Assembly (NCBI GenBank): GCA_946886855.1
Contig: CAMPJJ010000126.1
Span: 1 to 13,701, forward strand
Source of the DNA: an uncultured Roseateles sp.
GTDB taxonomy: Bacteria > Pseudomonadota > Gammaproteobacteria > Burkholderiales > Burkholderiaceae
Length of the DNA: 13,701 bases
Direction: 5' to 3'
A program made the position numbers and the translations under genes. Shown here piece by piece: positions 5,965 to 12,787 of this stretch (the first letter of the stretch is position 1; each line of letters opens with the position of its first letter). Below the pieces are notes generated by a model. That model saw only the letters and a list, made by a program, of their open reading frames with translations, was not told the origin of the DNA and did no database searches.

Positions 5965-7392
5965 ATGCATGCGTTGACCCTTCCGGCCCCCGGCCACTAT
6001 GACGAGATGCTGCTGCAAAGCGGCGCGATCCGGCCCAGTTACCAGGACTTCGCGGACTGGCTGCACGCCCAGACCCCCGACGCCCTCGCCAAGAAACGGT
6101 CGGAAGCTGACCTGCTGTTCCACAAGGTCGGCATCACCTTCGCCGTCTACGGCGACGAGGCCGGCGCGGAACGCCTGATCCCCTTCGACACCGTGCCCCG
6201 CATCGTTCCCGCCGACGACTGGCGGATGCTGGAACGCGGCCTGCGCCAGCGCGTCACCGCGCTCAACCGTTTCCTGTGGGACATCTACCACGATCATGAG
6301 ATCGTGAAGGCCGGCCTGATCCCCGCCGAGCAGGTCTTCGCCAACGCGCAGTACCAGCCGGCGATGCAGGGACTGGACCTGCCGCTGGGCGTCTATGCGC
6401 ACATCACCGGCGTGGACCTGATCCGCCATTCCGACGGCGGTTATTACGTGCTGGAGGACAACCTGCGTGTGCCCTCGGGCGTCAGCTACATGCTGGAGAA
6501 CCGCAAGATGATGATGCGGCTCTTCCCGGAGCTGTTCGCGAAGTATCCGATCGCGCCGGTCGCGCACTACCCGGCGCTGCTGCTGAACACGCTGCGGCAG
6601 GCCAGCCTGGCGGACAACCCGACCGTCGTGGTGCTGACGCCGGGACCGTTCAATTCGGCCTACTTCGAGCATGCCTTCCTCGCCCAGCAGATGGGCGTGG
6701 AGCTGGTCGAGGGCCAGGACCTGTTCGTCAAGGACGGCTTCGTGTTCATGCGGACCACCGTCGGACCGAAACGCGTCGACGTCATCTACCGCCGCATCGA
6801 CGACGCCTTCCTCGACCCGCTGGCCTTCCGGTCCGATTCGATGCTGGGCGTGCCGGGGCTGCTGTCGGTCTACAAGCAGGGGCATGTGGTGCTGGCGAAC
6901 GCGGTCGGCACCGGCGTCGCGGACGACAAGTCCATCTATCCGTATGTGCCGGACATGATCCGCTTCTACCTCGGCGAGGAGCCCATCCTGCACAACGTGC
7001 CGACCTGGCAGTGCCGCGAGGCCCAGGACCTGGACCACGTGCTGGCCAACATGGCGGCGCTGGTGGTGAAGGAGGTCCACGGCGCGGGCGGCTACGGCAT
7101 GCTGGTGGGGCCGGCCTCGACGGCGGCCGAGATCGCGGACTTCAAGGAACGCGTCAAGGCGGATCCGTCGAACTACATCGCGCAGCCGACGCTGTGCCTG
7201 TCGAGCTGCCCGACCTTCGTCGAGCGCGGCATCGCGCCGCGCCACATCGACCTGCGGCCTTTCGTCCTCTCGGGGCGCGAGGTCAACATGGTCGCCGGCG
7301 GCCTGACGCGCGTGGCGCTGAAGGCGGGCTCGCTGGTCGTCAATTCGTCCCAGGGTGGCGGCACCAAGGACACCTGGATCCTGGAGAACTAA
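5965..7392 (+). CDS. Circularly permuted ATP-grasp ligase (type 2) of the Anbu operon
   Basis: This 475-residue protein is the first gene of the Anbu operon. ATP-grasp enzymes of this permuted class are predicted to join a carboxylate to an amine through an acyl-phosphate, so a peptide or amide-bond ligase is likely; the substrates are unknown. Recognisable blocks are YVLEDNLRVPSGVSYMLENR (161-180, acidic and amide residues for metal binding), ANAVGTGVADDKSIYPYVPD (311-330), LVVKEVHGAGGYGM (366-379, nucleotide-binding Lys and glycine loop), YIAQPT (404-409), DLRPFVLSG (429-437) and LVVNSSQGGGTKDTW (457-471). No signal peptide or membrane helix is seen, so it is probably cytoplasmic. ATG 5965 is chosen because GGAG lies a few bases upstream and the leader then fits the sigma-54 promoter; an in-frame upstream extension is arginine/proline-rich and would overlap the promoter. 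The alpha-E gene starts 4 bp after the stop. Confidence 0.93.
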   Translation: MHALTLPAPGHYDEMLLQSGAIRPSYQDFADWLHAQTPDALAKKRSEADLLFHKVGITFAVYGDEAGAERLIPFDTVPRIVPADDWRMLERGLRQRVTALNRFLWDIYHDHEIVKAGLIPAEQVFANAQYQPAMQGLDLPLGVYAHITGVDLIRHSDGGYYVLEDNLRVPSGVSYMLENRKMMMRLFPELFAKYPIAPVAHYPALLLNTLRQASLADNPTVVVLTPGPFNSAYFEHAFLAQQMGVELVEGQDLFVKDGFVFMRTTVGPKRVDVIYRRIDDAFLDPLAFRSDSMLGVPGLLSVYKQGHVVLANAVGTGVADDKSIYPYVPDMIRFYLGEEPILHNVPTWQCREAQDLDHVLANMAALVVKEVHGAGGYGMLVGPASTAAEIADFKERVKADPSNYIAQPTLCLSSCPTFVERGIAPRHIDLRPFVLSGREVNMVAGGLTRVALKAGSLVVNSSQGGGTKDTWILEN

Positions 7393-7396
7393 GCCC

Positions 7397-8365
7397 ATGC
7401 TCAGCCGTACCGCCGCACAGCTCTACTGGATGAGCCGATACATGGAGCGCGCCGAGAACCTGGTGCGCATGCTCGACGTCACGCACTCGCTGTCGCTGCT
7501 GCCGCAGTCGCGCGGCGCCGCGACGGAACTGGCCGCGCCGCTCGCCGTGACCGGCACGCTCGAGGCCTACCAGGCGCGCCACCCGCAGCTGAGCGCCGCG
7601 CAGCTCTTCCGTTTCATGGGGATCGACCTGGAGAACCCGGCCTCGGTGCTGTCCTGCATCCGGCAGGCGCGCGAGAACGCGCATGCCGTGCGCGGCCAGA
7701 TCACCGCCGAGATGTGGGAAGCCATCAACACCAGCTGGCTGGAAGCCCGCGAGCTCGCGCGCAAGGGCGTGGCCGAGCCGTCGTCCTTCTTCGACTGGGT
7801 GAAGGAGCGGTCCCACCTGTTCCGCGGCGCGACCTACGGGACGCTGCAGCGCAACGACGCGTACTGCTTCATCCGGCTGGGCACCTTCATCGAACGCGCG
7901 GACAACACTGCGCGGCTGCTGGACGTGAAGTCGCAGCTGATCGCCCCGGCGGTGGACACGCTCGCGCCGGTCGACGCGCCGAGTGAAAGCGCGCCGGACT
8001 TCTATGCGTGGAACGCGCTGCTGCGCTCGCTGTCGGCCTTCGAGGCCTACCACGCGGCCTATCGCGACAGCCTGAACGGCCGCCGCGTCACCGAGCTGCT
8101 GATCCTGCGACCGGACGTGCCGCGCTCGTTGCGCGCTTGCTGCGACGAGATCCGCGCCGTCCTGCCGCAGATCGAGGCGCGCGAAGGCGCCGAGGACGCA
8201 GGGCGCAATGTCAAGCAGAGCGCCGGTCGCCTGGCGCTGCGACTGGAGTATGGTGCGGTGGACGAGATCCTCGAGCATGGACTGCATCCGTGGTTGACGG
8301 GTTTCCTGCAGGACTCGGCGCGGCTCGGCCGCGACATCCAGCAGGCCTATTTCGAGGCGCAGTGA
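7397..8365 (+). CDS. Alpha-E domain protein (DUF403)
   Basis: This 322-residue, largely helical protein has the two signature repeats of the alpha-E family. These are SRTAAQLYWMSRYMERAENL (residues 3-22), continuing RMLD, and, in the middle, RLGTFIERADNTARLLDVK. The paired ERAEN/ERADN acidic-basic motifs are the most conserved part of the family. The role is not established; because it is nearly always encoded beside a permuted ATP-grasp gene, it has been proposed to act with the ligase as a partner or second catalytic subunit. No signal peptide. It starts 4 bp after the ATP-grasp stop, with GGAG in the end of that gene as a distant ribosome site, so translational coupling is likely. The transglutaminase-like gene follows after 16 bp. 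Length is normal and both ends are intact. Confidence 0.92.
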   Translation: MLSRTAAQLYWMSRYMERAENLVRMLDVTHSLSLLPQSRGAATELAAPLAVTGTLEAYQARHPQLSAAQLFRFMGIDLENPASVLSCIRQARENAHAVRGQITAEMWEAINTSWLEARELARKGVAEPSSFFDWVKERSHLFRGATYGTLQRNDAYCFIRLGTFIERADNTARLLDVKSQLIAPAVDTLAPVDAPSESAPDFYAWNALLRSLSAFEAYHAAYRDSLNGRRVTELLILRPDVPRSLRACCDEIRAVLPQIEAREGAEDAGRNVKQSAGRLALRLEYGAVDEILEHGLHPWLTGFLQDSARLGRDIQQAYFEAQ

Positions 8366-8381
8366 AACCAGGGACAGCGCC

Positions 8382-9224
8382 ATGCATCTGCACATCTCGC
8401 ACGAGACCGTCTACGCCTACGACTCACCCGTGGCGCGCAGCACGCAGTACCTGCGGCTGACGCCGCGGCCCGCGCGCGGTCTGCGCGTCCTGCACTGGCA
8501 GCTGGAGCTGCCGTCGCCCGCGAGCGCCTGCAAGGACGCCTTCGGCAACACGATGCACGTGCTGAGCCTGGACGGCCCGCGGCGCGACATCGTCCTGCGC
8601 GCGATCGGCGAGGTGGACACCGACGACGCGCCGCCCACGCCGGACCCGGAAGAGGAGCTGCCCTCCCCGCTGTTCCTGCGCGACAGCCCGCTGACCCGGG
8701 CGGACGACGCGCTGCGGCAGTTCGCCAGCGGCTTCGCGGCGGCGGCGAAGGCCGATCCGCATGGCGCGCTGCTCGCGATGATGGCGGCCATCGGCGAGCG
8801 CATGCCCTACGTGCGCGGCTACACCGACGCCGCGACGCCGGCCGCGGAGGCCTTCCAGACCGGCCACGGCGTCTGCCAGGACCACGCACAGGTCTTCGTG
8901 TGCTGCGCGCGGCTGCTGAGGCTGCCGGCGCGGTACGTCTCGGGTTACCTCGCCACGGACTTCGAGCATGTGGCGAGCCACGCCTGGGCGGAGGTGCGCC
9001 TGCCCGCGGCCGACGCCGGTTCCGCCGCGGCGCACGGCATGGCGGGCGGCTGGCTGGGGTACGACATCAGCAACCAGTGCCTGGCGGACGGGCGTTACGT
9101 GAAGCTGGCCACGGGGGCGGACTATCTGGACGCGTGTCCGGTGCGCGGCGTGCGCACGGGCGGCGGGATGGAGACGATGCGGGCCCAGGTGCACGTGAAA
9201 CCCGGCACGACCGGCCAGCAATGA
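8382..9224 (+). CDS. Transglutaminase-like cysteine peptidase of the Anbu operon
   Basis: This 280-residue protein has an N-terminal beta-rich domain opening with MHLHISHETVYAYDSPV, typical of bacterial transglutaminase-like proteins. The papain-fold core follows: Cys165 in GHGVCQDHAQ (161-170), His200 in ASHAWAEV (198-205) and Asp228 in GYDISNQ (226-232), a complete Cys-His-Asp triad. Such proteins are thought to hydrolyse or transfer amide bonds; in this operon it may trim or attach the peptide made by the ATP-grasp/alpha-E pair. No signal peptide. ATG 8382 has AGGGA 8 nt upstream. A short Pro/Asp/Glu-rich linker (about 80-95) separates the two domains. The real substrate is unknown. Confidence 0.92.
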   Translation: MHLHISHETVYAYDSPVARSTQYLRLTPRPARGLRVLHWQLELPSPASACKDAFGNTMHVLSLDGPRRDIVLRAIGEVDTDDAPPTPDPEEELPSPLFLRDSPLTRADDALRQFASGFAAAAKADPHGALLAMMAAIGERMPYVRGYTDAATPAAEAFQTGHGVCQDHAQVFVCCARLLRLPARYVSGYLATDFEHVASHAWAEVRLPAADAGSAAAHGMAGGWLGYDISNQCLADGRYVKLATGADYLDACPVRGVRTGGGMETMRAQVHVKPGTTGQQ

Positions 9225-9275
9225 GCGTGCACCACGACGGCGCGCCGCCAGCCTGATGCGATAACCTTCCGCTCC

Positions 9276-10010
9276 ATGACTTACTGTGTTGCCATGCGGC
9301 TGCGTGCCGGCCTGCTGTTCGCGTCGGATTCGCGGACGAATGCGGGCGTGGATCACATCGCCACGTTCCGCAAGATGAACCTGTTCGAGCAGCCGGGCGA
9401 GCGCCTCATCACCCTGCTCACGGCCGGCAATCTGGCGACCACGCAGAGCGTGGTGAGCCTGCTGCGCCAGCGCGCCATCGCCGACGGCCGGCATCTGATG
9501 AACCTGAGCTCGATGTACGACGTGGCGGAGCTGGTGGGCAAGACGCTGAAGGAAGTCGTGGCGCGCGACAGCGATGGTGTCGGCCAGTTGAACCAGGGCG
9601 TGGACTTCGGCGCCAACTTCATCGTCGGCGGGCAGATCCGGGGCGAGGCGCCGCGGGTCTTCCACGTCTATCCGCAGGGCAACTTCATCGAGTCGACGGA
9701 AGACACGCCCTACGTGCAGATCGGCGAGTCCAAGTACGGCAAGCCGATCATCGACCGCGTCATCGACTTCGACAGCTCGCTGGCCGAGGCGACGAAGTGC
9801 GCGCTGATCTCGTTCGACTCGACGATTCGCAGCAACCTGTCGGTGGGGCTGCCGATCGACATGCTGCTCTACAAGACCGACAGCTTCGCGCCGGCCGAGC
9901 CGCACCGGATCACGAAGGACGATCCCTACTTCAAGACGATCAGCCAGGGCTGGGGCGGCGGCTTGAAGCGGGTGTTCGAGCAGTTGCCGGACGAAGACTG
10001 GTTCGCGTGA
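9276..10010 (+). CDS. anbu: Anbu, bacterial proteasome-type Ntn hydrolase
   Basis: This 244-residue homologue of proteasome beta subunits and HslV is predicted to be a self-assembling cytoplasmic threonine protease or amidase. The protein opens MTYCVAMRL; removal of Met exposes Thr2 as the N-terminal nucleophile, with no propeptide. The other active-site residues are visible as Asp18 in FASDSRTNAG (15-24) and Lys33 in TFRKM (30-34), and the TAGNLAT segment (49-55) is the family's substrate loop. Length is typical for Anbu and longer than HslV (about 175). No ATPase partner gene is present here, consistent with Anbu acting without an obvious unfoldase. ATG 9276 must be the start because the nucleophile sits at position 2, yet no purine-rich ribosome site is visible in the 51-bp gap after the transglutaminase-like gene. 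The substrate is unknown; operon context suggests a small peptide made by the upstream ligase. Confidence 0.95.
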   Translation: MTYCVAMRLRAGLLFASDSRTNAGVDHIATFRKMNLFEQPGERLITLLTAGNLATTQSVVSLLRQRAIADGRHLMNLSSMYDVAELVGKTLKEVVARDSDGVGQLNQGVDFGANFIVGGQIRGEAPRVFHVYPQGNFIESTEDTPYVQIGESKYGKPIIDRVIDFDSSLAEATKCALISFDSTIRSNLSVGLPIDMLLYKTDSFAPAEPHRITKDDPYFKTISQGWGGGLKRVFEQLPDEDWFA

Positions 10011-10015
10011 GCGGA

Positions 10016-10042
10016 CGGGGCCTGGTCGATTGAACGGTCCCG
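10016..10042 (+). terminator. Weak hairpin between the convergent Anbu and DUF4440 genes
   Basis: CGGGGCC (10016-10022) can pair with GGTCCCG (10036-10042), giving a 7-bp stem with one G.U pair and a 13-nt loop. It lies just after the anbu stop and just before the end of the opposing gene. No U-run follows in either direction, so it is only a possible terminator. Confidence 0.25.
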
Positions 10043-10043
10043 A

Positions 10044-10520
10044 TCACTTGTCCTTGCACTCGCAGACCTCGCTGCCGTTGTCGAAGACGACGCGCCAGCG
10101 GCCGTCGGGGTCGAGCCGCCACGTCGACGCGAACCGCGCCACCAGCTTGTCCTTCACCAGCACCGGGCCGGTGGAGTAGCCAAGCTTGCCGTCGGGCAGC
10201 ACCTCGACAAGATCGGGTGCCCAGGAGAACGGTGCTTCGGCGCCGTCGAAGAAGCGCTTCCAGTGCGCCAGCACCGCGGCACGGCCGCGCAGCGGCTGCT
10301 TGCCGTCGATGAAGACGGCGTCCTCGGCGACGAATTCGGCGAAGGCCTTGAAGTCGCGTTTGGCCATCGTGGCGGCGAAGGCGATCTCGGCGTCGCGCAC
10401 AGGATTGCTGTCGCCTGCAACGGATGGCGCCACAGCCTTCGATGAGGTCATGGCAGTCGCACTCAATGCGCCGGACGTCAGCGCAAGCGTGGATCGGAGG
10501 ATCGAGCGGCGGTCGGGCAT
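10044..10520 (-). CDS. Exported DUF4440/SnoaL-like (NTF2-fold) protein
   Basis: This small protein of 158 residues has an N-terminus MPDRRSILRSTLALTSGALS that resembles a Tat signal: a twin Arg followed by a hydrophobic stretch. The mature part reads as an NTF2-like fold: VRDAEIAFAATMAKRDFKAF, then AEDAVFIDGKQPLRGRAAVLAHW, and strands such as DGRWRVVFDNGSEVC near the end. Proteins of this class bind small ligands or are unassigned; no catalytic residues can be claimed. ATG 10520 is chosen because GAGGAG lies 8 nt upstream; a longer in-frame start at 10574 would put residues ahead of the signal. It lies 53 bp after the ABC ATPase gene on the same strand, so it may be the last gene of that operon, and it converges on anbu. 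Two cysteines sit close to the C-terminus (CECKDK). Confidence 0.8.
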   Translation of the reverse strand: MPDRRSILRSTLALTSGALSATAMTSSKAVAPSVAGDSNPVRDAEIAFAATMAKRDFKAFAEFVAEDAVFIDGKQPLRGRAAVLAHWKRFFDGAEAPFSWAPDLVEVLPDGKLGYSTGPVLVKDKLVARFASTWRLDPDGRWRVVFDNGSEVCECKDK

Positions 10521-10573
10521 GGCGGGGCTCCTCGGAGTGCATCCCAGTCTAGATCGCACCCCGGACCCTGCCA

Positions 10574-11422
10574 TCAGTCATCCAGCGACTTCAGGAACTG
10601 CTTCAGCTCCGGCGTCCTCGGCGAGCCGAACACATCGGCCGGCGTACCGATCTCATGCACGCGTCCCTGGTGCATGAAGATCACCCGATCGGCCACCTTG
10701 CGCGCGAAGTTCATCTCGTGCGTGACCATCAGCAGCGTCATGCCCTCGTCGGCCAGCGACTCGACGACGCGCAGCACCTCGCCGACCAGCTCCGGATCGA
10801 GCGCTGAGGTGATCTCGTCACAGAGCAGCACCTGCGGCTCCATGGCCAGCGCCCGGGCGATCGCCACGCGCTGCTGCTGACCGCCCGACAGCTGATCGGG
10901 CATCGCATCGAACTTCTCCGCAAGACCTACTCGCGCAAGCAGTGCGCGCGCCTGCTCGGCCGCATCCTTGTCGGCGCGCCGCTTCACCAGCGTCGGCGCC
11001 AGCATCACGTTGCGCCCGACGCTCAGGTGCGGGAACAGGTTGAAGCTCTGGAAGATCATCCCGACCTGCTGCCGCAGCGCACGCATCGCCATCGCGCTGT
11101 CGTGCAACAGCGGCTTGTCGGCCACGCGCAGCGAACCGTCCTGGAACTGCTCCAGCCCGTTGATGCAGCGCAGCAGCGTGCTCTTGCCAGAACCGCTCTT
11201 GCCGATCAGCGCGATCACCTCGCCGCGCATCACGTCGAGGTCGATGCCCTTGAGCACCTCGTTCGTGCCGTAGGACTTGCGCAGCGCGGTGATGCGCACG
11301 ATGGGCACGCCCGGAGCGGGCATCGTCGGCGGCGGCGTTCCGTCGGCCACCGGGTCGGCTATCGGGTCGTCAATCGGGGCGTCGATCACGTGATCGATCG
11401 CCTTGTCAGGCAGTGCGGCCAT
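10574..11422 (-). CDS. Polar amino-acid ABC transporter ATP-binding protein with N-terminal extension
   Basis: This 282-residue ATPase belongs to the GlnQ/HisP/ArtP group. Motifs: Walker A GKSGSGKST (74-82), Q-loop Gln125 in IFQSFNLFPH, signature LSGGQQQ (178-184), Walker B VLLCDE (198-203), D-loop SALD (206-209) and H-loop His235. Walker B continues CDEITSALD, with Ile where Pro is usual; this is a tolerated change. The first 39 residues are an Asp/Pro/Ile-rich extension absent from typical 240-250 residue relatives and partly encoded by 12-bp repeats. The extension appears genuine because ATG 11422 has AAAGGA 7 nt upstream, while the alternative ATG at 11323 has no ribosome site. The gene overlaps the end of the upstream permease gene by 17 bp, indicating coupling. 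It would drive uptake with the two permeases and the binding protein; the amino acid is not identified. Confidence 0.93.
   Translation of the reverse strand: MAALPDKAIDHVIDAPIDDPIADPVADGTPPPTMPAPGVPIVRITALRKSYGTNEVLKGIDLDVMRGEVIALIGKSGSGKSTLLRCINGLEQFQDGSLRVADKPLLHDSAMAMRALRQQVGMIFQSFNLFPHLSVGRNVMLAPTLVKRRADKDAAEQARALLARVGLAEKFDAMPDQLSGGQQQRVAIARALAMEPQVLLCDEITSALDPELVGEVLRVVESLADEGMTLLMVTHEMNFARKVADRVIFMHQGRVHEIGTPADVFGSPRTPELKQFLKSLDD
11342..11377. repeat. Three degenerate 12-bp tandem repeats in the ABC ATPase leader
   Basis: Units GTCGGCCACCGG (11342-11353), GTCGGCTATCGG (11354-11365) and GTCGTCAATCGG (11366-11377) lie end to end, with two more diverged units beyond. On the minus strand they encode a four-residue Asp-Pro-Ile/Val period (DDPIADPVAD) in the N-terminal extension of the ATPase. 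This is probably an expanded linker with no conserved function. Confidence 0.7.
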
Positions 11423-12059
11423 GCTGCTTCCTTTCCAGGTGTTGGGCGGCCAGGCTCACGGGGAAGCACAGCACGAAATAGAACAGCGCCACGCAGCCGA
11501 AGACCAGGAAAGGCTTGAAGCTCGCGTTGGCGATCATGCCGCCGGCCTTGGTCAGTTCCACGAAGCCGATCACCGACGCCAGCGCGGTGCCCTTGATGAC
11601 CTGCACCAGGAAACCGACCGTCGGCGCGATCGCCAGGCGCGCCGCCTGCGGCAGGATCACGTGGCGCAGCTGCTCGCCGAAGCTCATCGCCAGGCTGCGC
11701 GCGGCCTCCCACTGGCCGCGCGGCACGGCCTCGACGCAACCGCGCCAGATCTCGACCAGGTAGGCGCTCGTGTAGAGCGTGAGCGCCAGCGAGGCCGCCG
11801 TCCACGCCGACACGTCGATGCCCAGCAGCGACACGCCGAAGTAGGCCAGGAACAGCTGCATCAGCAGCGGCGTGCCCTGGAAGATCGCGACGTAGGCGCC
11901 GATCACGCGTTGCGTCTTGCGACCCAGCCCGATGCGCAGGCACAGCAGTGTTCCGCCGACCAGGCCGCCGCCGATGAAGGCGATCAGCGACAGCGCCACG
12001 GTCCAGCGCAGGGCGAGCGCGAGGTTGCGCAGGATGTCCCAGAGGCTGAACTCGATCAT
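11406..12059 (-). CDS. Amino-acid ABC transporter permease, second subunit
   Basis: This 217-residue inner-membrane permease of the HisM/GlnP type starts MIEFSLWDILRN. Its first long helix (TVALSLIAFIGGGLVGGTLL) is followed by the family block FQGTPLLMQLFLAYFG and the EAA loop GQWEAARSLAMSFGEQLRHV, continuing ILPQAAR, which contacts the ATPase. ATG 12057-12059 has GGGAG 7 nt upstream and overlaps the stop of the first permease by 4 bp. The frame stays open well upstream on this strand, but that part reads as out-of-frame, arginine/alanine-rich sequence over the first permease gene and is not real coding. It pairs with the neighbouring permease as a heterodimer. The gene ends inside the start of the ATPase gene. 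Confidence 0.94.
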   Translation of the reverse strand: MIEFSLWDILRNLALALRWTVALSLIAFIGGGLVGGTLLCLRIGLGRKTQRVIGAYVAIFQGTPLLMQLFLAYFGVSLLGIDVSAWTAASLALTLYTSAYLVEIWRGCVEAVPRGQWEAARSLAMSFGEQLRHVILPQAARLAIAPTVGFLVQVIKGTALASVIGFVELTKAGGMIANASFKPFLVFGCVALFYFVLCFPVSLAAQHLERKQHGRTA

Positions 12060-12727
12060 GAGCGTCTCCCGCCACCGAAGAACCACTTCGGCCCCGCCCA
12101 GAGCAGGAAGCGCCGCGTGATCAGCGACAGCGCCAGGTAGATCGCCAGCGCGACGAAGGTCGCTTCGAAGGCGCGGAAGTTGCGGCTGTGGATCAGGTTG
12201 GCGGCGTAGCTCAGCTCTTCGGTGGAGATCTGGCCGCACACCGCCGTGCCGAGCATCACGATGACGATCTGGCTGGTCATCGCCGGCCACACGCGCTTGA
12301 AGGCCGGCGGCAGGATCACGCGCGTGAAGACCTGCGTGGGGCCGAGCGCCAGGCTTTGCGCCGCCTCCCACTGGCCCTTGGGCGCGGCCTGGATGCCGGC
12401 GCGCAGGATCTCGGTGCCGTAGGCGCCCAGGTTCAGCGTCATCGCGATCAGCGAGGCCGCTTCCGGCGACAGCTTCACGCCCAGCGCCGGCAGGCCGAAG
12501 AACACGAAGAACAGCTGCACGATGAAGGGCGTGTTGCGCAGCAGCTCGACGTAGACGCCGACACCGCGCCGCAGCGCGGCGGAGCCGCAGGCGCGGGCCC
12601 AAGCGCCCAGCGTCGCGATCAGCAGGCCGAGCGGCACGGCGATCACCGTGAGGCCGACCGTCCACGCGAGGCCGCGCAGCAGCAGCGGCCATTCGGCGAG
12701 GACGGCGCCGAAGTCGAACTCGATCAT
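12056..12727 (-). CDS. Amino-acid ABC transporter permease, first subunit
   Basis: This 223-residue inner-membrane permease starts MIEFDFGAVLAEW and has about five hydrophobic helices. It carries the family block LLRNTPFIVQLFFVFFGLP and the EAA loop GQWEAAQSLALGPTQVF, continuing TRVILPPAFKR. It is a paralogue of the next gene: both begin MIEF and carry the same P-x-GQWEAA-x-SLA core, as expected for the two halves of a heterodimeric transporter. ATG 12727 has GGGAG 8 nt upstream. It starts 60 bp after the binding-protein stop and its stop overlaps the second permease start (ATGA), so the operon order is binding protein, permease 1, permease 2, ATPase. Confidence 0.94.
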   Translation of the reverse strand: MIEFDFGAVLAEWPLLLRGLAWTVGLTVIAVPLGLLIATLGAWARACGSAALRRGVGVYVELLRNTPFIVQLFFVFFGLPALGVKLSPEAASLIAMTLNLGAYGTEILRAGIQAAPKGQWEAAQSLALGPTQVFTRVILPPAFKRVWPAMTSQIVIVMLGTAVCGQISTEELSYAANLIHSRNFRAFEATFVALAIYLALSLITRRFLLWAGPKWFFGGGRRS

Positions 12728-12787
12728 GGGCGGCTCCCGGGGTGCCTGCTGGGCGCGATCAATGCCGAGGTGCAGCGAGATCGCCGC

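Noticed and set aside
3702..6002. Long plus-strand open frame opposite the cyclase gene
   Set aside because: Its His/Gln/Arg/Leu-rich translation has no recognisable domain; it is an antisense shadow of the GGDEF gene.
3700..7398. Very long minus-strand open frame running across the cyclase and the ATP-grasp gene
   Set aside because: It covers two well-supported genes in other frames; its translation is repetitive Arg/Ala/Gly/His-rich, and long open antisense frames are expected at this GC content.
9228..9234. TGCACCA half-site before anbu as another NtrC site
   Set aside because: It is a single 7-bp match with no second half and no sigma-54 promoter nearby; expected by chance.
8424..9905. 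Minus-strand open frame opposite the transglutaminase-like and anbu genes
   Set aside because: It is an Arg/His/Gln-rich shadow with no motif; the plus strand has complete catalytic residues.
10016..10042. Strong bidirectional terminator between anbu and the DUF4440 gene
   Set aside because: The stem is only 7 bp with a G.U pair, has a 13-nt loop and no U-run; kept only as a weak feature.
12060..12692. Upstream in-frame extension of the second permease
   Set aside because: The extension overlaps the first permease out of frame and is Arg/Ala-rich; ATG 12059 has a good ribosome site and matches the family start.
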